Below are positions 13,314 to 19,928 of a stretch of DNA of 19,928 bases, piece by piece (position 1 is the stretch's first letter; each line of letters starts with the position of its first letter). Where the stretch lies: NCBI GenBank assembly GCA_039923855.1, contig JBDTBW010000010.1, positions 1 to 19,928 on the forward strand, in the 5' to 3' direction. The notes beneath the pieces are model-generated. The model was not told the origin of the DNA. It saw only the letters and a list, made by a program, of their open reading frames with translations, and ran no database searches. The DNA is from 66-474 sp039923855 (lineage in GTDB: Bacteria > Pseudomonadota > Gammaproteobacteria > Xanthomonadales > Rhodanobacteraceae). Made by a program: the position numbers and the translations under genes.

Positions 13314-14330
13314 AAATGGAAGCTTATCGTCAATCCGCAAACGCAGGATCCTGCTCGCTTCCTCTGCATCCCGATCCATCTGCATCTTCAAAGCATCCAG
13401 ATCGGCGAATTTTTTCTCGTCGCGCAGTTTGGCGACGAATTCGACCTCAAGATGCTTGCCGTACAAGTCGCCGTCGAAATCGAACAGGTACGCTTCCAGC
13501 AATGGTTCGGTGCCGCCCACAGTCGGGCGCACGCCGAGACTGGCAACGCCCGGCCAGGATTCGGTAGGCGCCTCGTGCTCGTGCGCAGTAGCAGGCCACG
13601 GCTCGTGCGCTTCAACGCATCGCGCAAACGCGAGGTCTCGCCCGCGCACGCGCACAGCAAAGATGCCGCCGAGCGGTGCAACGCGCCGGCACAACCGGAT
13701 ATTCGCCGTTGGATAGCCAAGCTCATGACCCATCCGGTTGCCGCGCACCACGCGGCCGCCGATCGAGAACGGCCGGCCCAACAAACGCGCCGCTGGCTCG
13801 AATTTTCCTTCGGCCAGCAATTCCCGGATGCGCGTGGCCGACGCACGCTCGCCATCGACCGCAATCTGTTCGAGCGCATGCGCGCTGAAGCCGCATTCCC
13901 CACCAATCTGTTGCAACAACGCGAAATCGCCGGCGCGCTGATGGCCAAAACGAAAATCCTCGCCGACCAAAATTTCGCGCGCACCCATGCGTTCCACCAA
14001 TACCCCACGCACAAAATCCACGGCGTCCATCGCGGCGAGTTGCGCGTCGAAGCGCAACAGCAAAACCAACTCCATCCCGGCCGCGGCGAAGCCTTGCAGC
14101 TTTTCGCGCAATGAACCCAGCCGCGGCATCGGCTCTCGCGCGAAAAACGCACGCGGCAATGGCTCGAAACTCACCACCGCCGGAATCAGTCCACGCGCCA
14201 GCGCGTGCTCGCGCACGCGCGCCAGCAACGCGGCGTGGCCACGATGCAATCCGTCGAACGCGCCTACGGCGATTACGCTGCCGGACGGCGCCAGGCACGG
14301 CCCCGCGGCATCTTGGTAGAGTTTCATCAT
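13266..14330 (-). CDS. ribF: Bifunctional riboflavin kinase / FAD synthetase
   Basis: The protein makes FMN from riboflavin and then FAD. The N-terminal nucleotidyltransferase domain has GAFDGLHRGH (HxGH type) and the ATP-site region ILVGEDFRFGHQRAGD; the C-terminal kinase domain has GRVVRGNRMGHELGYPTANI (PTAN motif). Two adjacent ATG codons (14330, 14327) can start it; neither has a clear ribosome site. The C-terminus (about 20 residues ending PGHGMAGIQHHER) is encoded by a dispersed repeat and is not family-like. It lies between murJ and ileS on the same strand, the usual order. Confidence 0.95.
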   Translation of the reverse strand: MMKLYQDAAGPCLAPSGSVIAVGAFDGLHRGHAALLARVREHALARGLIPAVVSFEPLPRAFFAREPMPRLGSLREKLQGFAAAGMELVLLLRFDAQLAAMDAVDFVRGVLVERMGAREILVGEDFRFGHQRAGDFALLQQIGGECGFSAHALEQIAVDGERASATRIRELLAEGKFEPAARLLGRPFSIGGRVVRGNRMGHELGYPTANIRLCRRVAPLGGIFAVRVRGRDLAFARCVEAHEPWPATAHEHEAPTESWPGVASLGVRPTVGGTEPLLEAYLFDFDGDLYGKHLEVEFVAKLRDEKKFADLDALKMQMDRDAEEASRILRLRIDDKLPFRQPGHGMAGIQHHER

Positions 14331-14336
14331 CGTGAA

Positions 14337-14342
14337 AGTATA
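14337..14342 (-). promoter_or_regulatory. Candidate -10 of ribF
   Basis: TATACT on the minus strand ends 6 nt before the first ribF ATG, which would give a leaderless mRNA. No convincing -35 is visible. Confidence 0.3.
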
Positions 14343-14416
14343 TTGGGTGAGCCGGTGTTTCCGCGAGATGCGTTGAAGCGCATCAGGAATGACTGCTCGC
14401 CGCGAACCCGAATCAA

Positions 14417-16021
14417 TCAAACGCGAAGATCGCGCATGCGGAAGCCGGTCGCCAGCAGCGTCAGCAGATACGCCGAACCCGCCGCTGCGACCAGCACCGC
14501 CAGATGCCAAGTCCTTGTTGCGATTCGCACTTGCGTCCAGTGCGGCCAGATCCACAGACCCGCGAGCAATACCACGACCATCGCCGCGCACGCCACGCCC
14601 AGCCGCAGCCAGTGCCGCGCCCAGCCGGGCTGGTGTTGATACACGCCTGCCCGCTTGAGGAAGCGCCATAGCAGGATGAAGTTGAGGTAATTCGACAGGG
14701 AGCTGGCGATCGCCAGACCCAGGTGCAGACCCGGCACACGGGCGATGCCGTCGAGCCAGGGCAGCCGCTTCAATCCCGGTGGCGCCCACAGTTCGAACAA
14801 TAACGCGATCAACGCGAAGTTGAAGACCATGTTGACGATCAGCGTCGCCACGCCGGCACGAACCGGCGTCCTGGTGTCCTGACGCGAATAGAACGCCGGC
14901 AACAGGGTCCTGACCAGCGCGATCGCAGGCACGCCGAAGGCAAGCGCGACAAGCGCCAACGCGGTCATCTGTGTGTCGAACGCGGTGTATTGACCGTTCT
15001 GGAAGAACGTGGCGATGAGCGGCTGCGCCAGCAGCATCAGCGCGAACATCGCCGGCATCGCGATCAACAGGGTGAAGCGCAGGCCCCAATCGAGCGCGCG
15101 CGAAAAACCCGCTCGATCGGTCGCGACATAATGGCGCGACAGAGCGGGCAGGATCACGGTGCCGAGCGCAACGCCGAATACACCCAGCGGCAATTCGAGA
15201 AAGCGTGTCGATTGATACATCCAGGTCTGGGACCTGGTGATCAACAGCGAAGTGACCACGGTATCCAGCAGCAGGTTGAGTTGCGCCACCGACGAGCCGA
15301 ACAGTGTCGGCACCATCAGACGCATGATCCGGCGCACGTCCGGATGGTTCCAGCCCCAACGCGGCAGCGCCAGCAGATCGAGACCGCGCAGCGCGGGCAG
15401 CAAAAACAGCAATTGCAAGATGCCGGCGGCCAGCACCGCCCACCCCAGCGCCATGATCGGCACCCGCAACTGCGGCGCCAGCCACAAGGCACCAGCGATC
15501 ATGCAGACATTGAGGATCACCGGCGTGATCGCCGGCAGCGCGAACTTGTGGAAGCTGTTCAACACCCCGCCCGCCAGCGCGGTCAGCGACACGAACAGCA
15601 GGAACGGGAAGGTCAACCGCAACAAATCGACGATGAGATCGAACTTGTGCGGTTGGTCGAGCGATCCGGGTGCGAACAACGTGGCCACTTGCGGCGCGAA
15701 AACCATCCCTAGCGCTGTGATCACCAGCAGCACGCCGCCCAGGGTTCCGGCAACGCGCACGGTGAGGACCTTCAGCTCGGCGTGGCTGCGCTTTTCCTTG
15801 ACTTCGGTGAACACCGGCACGAACGCGGTCGAGAACGAACCTTCCGCGAACAGCCGTCGCATGAAATTCGGGACGCGAAACGCGATCACGAACGCATCGG
15901 TGGCGGCACTGGCGCCGAACACATGGCTCATCGCCACATCCCGCGCCAGACCCAGCACGCGCGAAATGAACGTCATCGCGCTGAACGACACCACCCCGCG
16001 CAGCAGGCTCGGAGTTTTCAT
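14417..16021 (-). CDS. murJ: Lipid II flippase MurJ
   Basis: This 534-residue inner-membrane protein moves lipid II across the membrane for peptidoglycan synthesis. It begins MKTPSLLRGVVSFSAMTFIS, followed by RVLGLARDVAMSHVFGASAATDAF and RVPNFMRRLFAEGSFS, the conserved MviN/MurJ N-terminus, and has about 14 hydrophobic segments. The start is fixed by this conserved opening; no ribosome site is evident. It is divergent from rpsT and upstream of ribF. Confidence 0.97.
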   Translation of the reverse strand: MKTPSLLRGVVSFSAMTFISRVLGLARDVAMSHVFGASAATDAFVIAFRVPNFMRRLFAEGSFSTAFVPVFTEVKEKRSHAELKVLTVRVAGTLGGVLLVITALGMVFAPQVATLFAPGSLDQPHKFDLIVDLLRLTFPFLLFVSLTALAGGVLNSFHKFALPAITPVILNVCMIAGALWLAPQLRVPIMALGWAVLAAGILQLLFLLPALRGLDLLALPRWGWNHPDVRRIMRLMVPTLFGSSVAQLNLLLDTVVTSLLITRSQTWMYQSTRFLELPLGVFGVALGTVILPALSRHYVATDRAGFSRALDWGLRFTLLIAMPAMFALMLLAQPLIATFFQNGQYTAFDTQMTALALVALAFGVPAIALVRTLLPAFYSRQDTRTPVRAGVATLIVNMVFNFALIALLFELWAPPGLKRLPWLDGIARVPGLHLGLAIASSLSNYLNFILLWRFLKRAGVYQHQPGWARHWLRLGVACAAMVVVLLAGLWIWPHWTQVRIATRTWHLAVLVAAAGSAYLLTLLATGFRMRDLRV

Positions 16022-16139
16022 GGGACCGGGACTGGGTAGGTTCGGGTTTGGCGATGCGAGATGAGAAAGGGGGGATAACGCTTGAATTTCTCAACGGCCC
16101 GTAAAGAACCGCTTGCAAGCAGGGGGTGCCGAGCTTTTT

Positions 16140-16167
16140 CGAGTCCCGAGTCCCGGGCCCCGAGTCC
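16140..16167. repeat. Heptamer tract between murJ and rpsT
   Basis: Four 7-bp units: CGAGTCC, CGAGTCC, CGGGCCC, CGAGTCC. It lies just upstream of the candidate rpsT promoter in the divergent control region. Confidence 0.75.
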
Positions 16168-16177
16168 CGCAACGACC

Positions 16178-16206
16178 TTGACTTGCCGACGCCATCTCCG
16201 CATACT
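16178..16206 (+). promoter_or_regulatory. Candidate rpsT promoter
   Basis: TTGACT (16178-16183) and CATACT (16201-16206) are 17 bp apart, about 40 bp before the rpsT start. Confidence 0.5.
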
Positions 16207-16245
16207 TGTAGGTCTTTTCCAAATCTGTTTCCGGAGCTCCAACCT

Positions 16246-16509
16246 GTGGCCAATATCAAGTCCGCCAAGAAACGCGCCCGGCAATCCGTAGTGCGCCGCA
16301 TGCGCAACGCGAGCCAGCGTTCGATGCTGCGCTCCTCGATCCGCAGGGTGCTGAAGGCGATCGAAGCCAATGACAAGGCCGGCGCCGAAGCCGCCTACAA
16401 ATCCGCCGAGCCGGTAATGGACCACTACGCCCATCATGGCCTGATCCACAAGAACAAGGCAGCGCGCCACAAGAGCCGTCTGAGCGCCAGGATCCAGGCG
16501 CTGGGTTGA
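16246..16509 (+). CDS. rpsT: 30S ribosomal protein S20 (GTG start)
   Basis: The protein (87 residues) is the small basic S20: MANIKSAKKRARQ at the start, then RNASQRSMLRSSIRRVLKAI and the family's C-terminal GLIHKNKAARHKSRL. The family opening fixes the start at a GTG with GGAG 9 nt upstream (16233-16236). A non-ATG start is shared with E. coli rpsT, where it serves autoregulation by excess S20. It is transcribed alone, opposite to murJ. Confidence 0.97.
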   Translation: MANIKSAKKRARQSVVRRMRNASQRSMLRSSIRRVLKAIEANDKAGAEAAYKSAEPVMDHYAHHGLIHKNKAARHKSRLSARIQALG

Positions 16510-16605
16510 ATTTTTCTTGCAGTTACGTTTGACCGCACCGTTGAGAAGCGCGGTCAGGGATGACCGCTTTGTGATCTTCGCGCTCAAGGACGAGCGCAAA
16601 AATAT

Positions 16606-16627
16606 GCCGGCCTGCACCGGCTTTTTT
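16606..16627. terminator. Terminator between convergent rpsT and obgE
   Basis: GCCGG-CCTGCA-CCGGC is followed by six T on the plus strand and, read the other way, by ATATTTTTG. It can end both rpsT and the convergent obgE. A second hairpin, GCGGTCA-GGGA-TGACCGC (about 16551-16568), lies just upstream. Confidence 0.75.
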
Positions 16628-16643
16628 ATTGCGCAAGCAAGGC

Positions 16644-17702
16644 TCATTCCGTCGCGCCTCCGAGCTCATCCGCTGCGGCTTCCGCAGCCAAGGCCTTGCG
16701 TTCGTCGAAAAACCGCTGCGCGGCCAGACACAACTCACGGGTGCCGGAGCGTTCGGCGGCGGAAACCGCGAACCACGGCGTCTGCCAATCGAGCTTTTTG
16801 ATGATCGTTCGCGCGCGCGCATCGCGTTCTTCCGGCGCCAGCAGATCGAGCTTGTTGAGCACGAGCCAGCGCGGACGTTGCAGCAGATCCTCGTCGTAGC
16901 GTTGCAACTCGCGCTCGATCGCGCGCACCTGTTCGACGGGATCGGCGCCGTCGGCCGGCGCGATATCGACCAGATGCAGCAACAGGCTGGTGCGCGCCAG
17001 ATGTTTCAGGAACTGGATGCCGAGTCCGGCGCCATCCGCCGCGCCCTCGATCAGGCCAGGAATATCGGCGATCACGAAACTCTGATCGGGCCCGATCCGC
17101 ACCACACCCAGATGTGGTTGCAAAGTCGTGAACGGGTAATCGGCCACGCGCGGGGTCGCGGCCGACACCGCGCGGATCAGAGTGCTTTTGCCGGCGTTGG
17201 GGAAGCCGAGCAGGCCAACATCGGCCAGCACCTTCAATTCCAGTTTCAGTTCGCGCGCGTCTCCGGGGGTGCCGGGGGTGGACTTGCGCGGCGCGCGGTT
17301 GGTCGAACTCTTGAAGTGGATGTTGCCGAGGCCGCCTCTGCCTCCTTGCGCCACCAACAATTTTTGCGCGTGCACGGCGAGATCGCCGATCACCTCGTCG
17401 GTATCGAGGTTGGTGATCACGGTGCCGACCGGAACGCGAATCAGCGTGTCCGCGCCACCCTTGCCGTACATGTCGCTGCCCATACCGTTTTCGCCGCGCT
17501 GCGCCTTGAAGCTGCGCTGATGGCGGAAATCGACGAGCGTGTTGATGCCTTCATCGGCGACCAGCCAAACGCTGCCGCCGCTGCCGCCATCGCCGCCGTT
17601 GGGACCCCCGAAAGGGATGAACTTCTCGCGCCGGAAACTGGCGCAGCCATTGCCGCCGTCGCCGGCCTGCACCTTGATGATCGCTTCGTCGACGAATTTC
17701 AT
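16644..17702 (-). CDS. obgE: GTPase Obg/CgtA
   Basis: This 352-residue ribosome-associated GTPase helps 50S assembly and stress responses. The glycine-rich Obg domain (MKFVDEAIIKVQAGDGGNGC through about residue 158) precedes the G domain with GFPNAGKST (P-loop), DIPG and NKLD. It follows rpmA on the same strand, the conserved rplU-rpmA-obgE order, but a terminator and a 199-bp gap with a heptamer tract intervene. Confidence 0.97.
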   Translation of the reverse strand: MKFVDEAIIKVQAGDGGNGCASFRREKFIPFGGPNGGDGGSGGSVWLVADEGINTLVDFRHQRSFKAQRGENGMGSDMYGKGGADTLIRVPVGTVITNLDTDEVIGDLAVHAQKLLVAQGGRGGLGNIHFKSSTNRAPRKSTPGTPGDARELKLELKVLADVGLLGFPNAGKSTLIRAVSAATPRVADYPFTTLQPHLGVVRIGPDQSFVIADIPGLIEGAADGAGLGIQFLKHLARTSLLLHLVDIAPADGADPVEQVRAIERELQRYDEDLLQRPRWLVLNKLDLLAPEERDARARTIIKKLDWQTPWFAVSAAERSGTRELCLAAQRFFDERKALAAEAAADELGGATE

Positions 17703-17810
17703 TGGAAGAGCGAAAGTGGGATGTAGGCAATCGGCAGAGAAACGAGCGACAGATCAACTTGTCGATTAATGCGAGACGGAAACGATTATTCCAATACCGT
17801 ACCTGCAATC

Positions 17811-17838
17811 CTACTTCCAACTTCCTATTTCCTACTTC
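17811..17838. repeat. Heptamer tract upstream of obgE
   Basis: Four 7-bp units: CTACTTC, CAACTTC, CTATTTC, CTACTTC. On the minus strand they read GAAGTAG and variants, close to the GAAGTCG register of the ileS tract. The rest of the 199-bp gap holds only the rpmA terminator. Confidence 0.7.
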
Positions 17839-17850
17839 CGATCTGCAAAC

Positions 17851-17874
17851 GAAAAGCCCCGCGCATGGCGGGGC
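17851..17874 (-). terminator. Terminator of rplU-rpmA
   Basis: On the minus strand a 7-bp stem GCCCCGC/GCGGGGC around CATGC is followed by TTTT, 28 bp past the rpmA stop. Confidence 0.8.
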
Positions 17875-17901
17875 CCTGTCGCATTGATGGCGATTCGCCG
17901 A

Positions 17902-18159
17902 TTACCCGGCGATCACGCTGACCGTGCGCCGCGATTTGGGACCGTTGGTCTTGAATTCGACCACACCATCGACCAGCGCGAACAGCGTGTGGTCGCGGCC
18001 CAAACCCACGCCCGCACCCGGATGGAACTGGGTGCCGCGCTGGCGAATGATGATATTGCCGCCCTTGACCTGTTGGCCACCGTACAACTTGACGCCGAGG
18101 TATTTCGGGTTGGAGTCGCGGCCGTTGCGCGAGGAGCCTACGCCTTTCTTGTGTGCCAT
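17902..18159 (-). CDS. rpmA: 50S ribosomal protein L27
   Basis: The 85-residue protein opens MAHKKGVGSSRNGRDSNPKY, the conserved L27 N-terminus that reaches the peptidyl-transferase centre, and continues GVKLYGGQQVKGGNIIIRQRG. AAGGAG precedes the ATG. It lies 5 bp after rplU in one operon. Confidence 0.98.
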   Translation of the reverse strand: MAHKKGVGSSRNGRDSNPKYLGVKLYGGQQVKGGNIIIRQRGTQFHPGAGVGLGRDHTLFALVDGVVEFKTNGPKSRRTVSVIAG

Positions 18160-18164
18160 GACGA

Positions 18165-18503
18165 TTACTCCTTCGCGGTCTTCTCGCCCTTTTTGTGGGC
18201 GATCGAGGTGATCTCGATTTCGGTGTAATGCTGCCGATGCCCCATCTGCTTGCGATGGTGCTTGCGGCGGCGGAACTTGACGATGCGCACCTTGTCGGCG
18301 CGGCCGTGCGCGCGCACCTTGGCGGCGACGTGGGCGCCGTCGATATGCGGCGCGCCGAGGGTGAAATCCTCGCCATCGCCGATCAACAGCACCTGCTCGA
18401 ACTTGACCGCGCTATCCGGATCCGCGTCGAGCTTCTCGACGCGCAGGACATCGCCCTGCATCACGCGGTACTGGCGGCCGCCAGTGACTATGACTGCGTA
18501 CAT
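18165..18503 (-). CDS. rplU: 50S ribosomal protein L21
   Basis: The protein (112 residues) starts MYAVIVTGGRQYRV and carries the L21 signature VRIVKFRRRKHHRKQMGHRQ. The ATG at 18503 fits the family; an upstream TTG at 18509 does not. A tail of about 10 lysine-rich residues (KKGEKTAKE) closes it. Confidence 0.97.
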   Translation of the reverse strand: MYAVIVTGGRQYRVMQGDVLRVEKLDADPDSAVKFEQVLLIGDGEDFTLGAPHIDGAHVAAKVRAHGRADKVRIVKFRRRKHHRKQMGHRQHYTEIEITSIAHKKGEKTAKE

Positions 18504-18566
18504 GACCAATCTCTTCTGTCGTTATTCTGGAGTCAATCCCGCCGGATCGAGCCGACGGAACGGATA

Positions 18567-18596
18567 AGTATAGCCCGGCCGAGGCTGCCCGGGCAA
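18567..18596 (-). promoter_or_regulatory. Candidate rplU promoter
   Basis: On the minus strand TTGCCC (18591-18596) and TATACT (18567-18572) are 18 bp apart, giving a leader of about 55 nt. The spacer itself can form a GCCCGG/CCGGGC hairpin. Confidence 0.5.
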
Positions 18597-18619
18597 TCCC
18601 ATATCCGGAGCCGGACGGC

Positions 18620-19159
18620 TTACTTCTTGACTGGCGGCGGCACCGCCGGAGCCTGCTGCGGCGCCGGGCACTGACCCTGCGCGTTGAGGACACCCTGCTG
18701 TTTCATCTGTGCGACCATCGCCTGCGCGCGTTCCATGCCCCATTGCTGGCCAATCTGCATGCCTTGCTGCATGGTCGCTGGCATCTCGCGCAAGACCTTC
18801 TGGCCCAGCGGCGATCGGTAGAAGGTCAGCAGCCCCTGGATGTCGGCGTTGCTGAAATGCTGCTGATAGACAGGAATCATGCGGTTGATGATGTCGTCCT
18901 GCGCCTGCTGGCTGTTGAAGGTCTGCTGCACGGTCGCCGCCGGCAGGCAAGGCACCACATGATTGATCTGCTGGGCCATCGCACCATTCATTTGGGCGAG
19001 CATCCGCTTCAGGCCAATCGTGTCCATCAGCGCGCGAACCTGCTGCGCGCTGGCACCGCCGCCGGTACCGCCCGCCGCTGGCGGCGCGGCGTGCGCACTT
19101 GCCACCCACAGCGCGATCATGAACGCGGATCCCACCAGCATGTTCTTGCGAAACCGCAT
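18620..19159 (-). CDS. Secreted DUF2059-type protein
   Basis: The protein (179 residues) has a signal peptide (about residues 1-24, basic start, hydrophobic core, cleavage after AHA), then a DUF2059-like domain with the pattern FSNADIQGLLTFYRSPLGQKVLREMP followed by Gln/Met-rich helices. The C-terminus is Pro/Ala-rich. Function of the family is unknown; it is probably periplasmic. AGGAG lies 9 nt before the ATG. The gene is divergent from uvrA. Confidence 0.8.
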   Translation of the reverse strand: MRFRKNMLVGSAFMIALWVASAHAAPPAAGGTGGGASAQQVRALMDTIGLKRMLAQMNGAMAQQINHVVPCLPAATVQQTFNSQQAQDDIINRMIPVYQQHFSNADIQGLLTFYRSPLGQKVLREMPATMQQGMQIGQQWGMERAQAMVAQMKQQGVLNAQGQCPAPQQAPAVPPPVKK

Positions 19160-19245
19160 GACGCTTTTCTCCTGTTTGGAAATGCCGGCGCCGGCCTTAT
19201 ATCAAGCAGGTTGTATATTAACCGGTCCCGGCCCTGCGAAATCCC

Positions 19246-19928
<683 letters not shown>

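Noticed and set aside
12093..14114. 673-residue plus-strand ORF
   Set aside because: It is antisense to ileS and ribF, both unmistakable, and shows no recognisable domain; long antisense frames are common at this GC content.
14331..16376. Upstream extension of the ribF frame through murJ
   Set aside because: The extension is an out-of-frame reading of murJ on the same strand; ribF begins at its family start at 14330.
19160..19245. SOS (LexA) box upstream of uvrA
   Set aside because: No palindrome fitting known LexA boxes is visible in the gap.

Overview
The window is GC-rich bacterial DNA. The chromosomal half carries the block uvrA, rplU-rpmA, obgE, rpsT, murJ, ribF, ileS, lspA, ispH. That block, the protein sequences and the dense small palindromic repeats point to a gammaproteobacterium of the order Xanthomonadales (Xanthomonas/Lysobacter/Rhodanobacter/Dyella relatives). 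The order is inferred from gene order and motifs, not from a database search.

Left side, 1-2654: the right end of an integrative mobilizable element. On the minus strand lie a tyrosine integrase, an AlpA-type excisionase/regulator, a small ORF containing a putative origin of transfer (oriT), mobC, and the first codons of a probable relaxase running off the edge. The element ends at a 3' half of a tRNA-Val(GAC) gene (2609-2654), which looks like an att site. One gene, a CMD/AhpD-like protein at 2668-3276, separates it from the next element.

Middle, 3287-8329: a compact island of about 5.03 kb between 17-bp direct repeats. The right repeat lies inside an intact tRNA-Thr(CGT). It holds a higBA toxin-antitoxin pair, a four-gene arsenic operon (arsR-arsI-arsC-aqpS, every junction an ATGA overlap), a decayed mobC fragment and a P4-type integrase with likely arm sites. 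It has no relaxase. It does have three copies of the same oriT-like module found beside mobC in the left element: a 16-bp inverted repeat, exactly 25 nt, then a nic-like core resembling YATCCTG^Y. The simplest reading is a cargo island that borrows the transfer machinery of a neighbouring element.

Right side, 8398-19928: housekeeping genes. ispH, lspA, ileS, ribF and murJ are on the minus strand, rpsT is on plus, obgE, rpmA, rplU and a DUF2059 secreted protein are on minus, and uvrA begins divergently at 19246. Small repeats invade this region. A REP-pair element sits between lspA and ileS. A second one is inserted in frame inside ileS and adds 67 codons. Another dispersed repeat overlaps the 3' end of ribF. 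Tracts of four heptamers lie upstream of ileS, rpsT/murJ and obgE.

The best candidate for something new is the oriT family with invariant geometry but variable palindromes, spread over a mobilizable element and an adjacent relaxase-free arsenic island.
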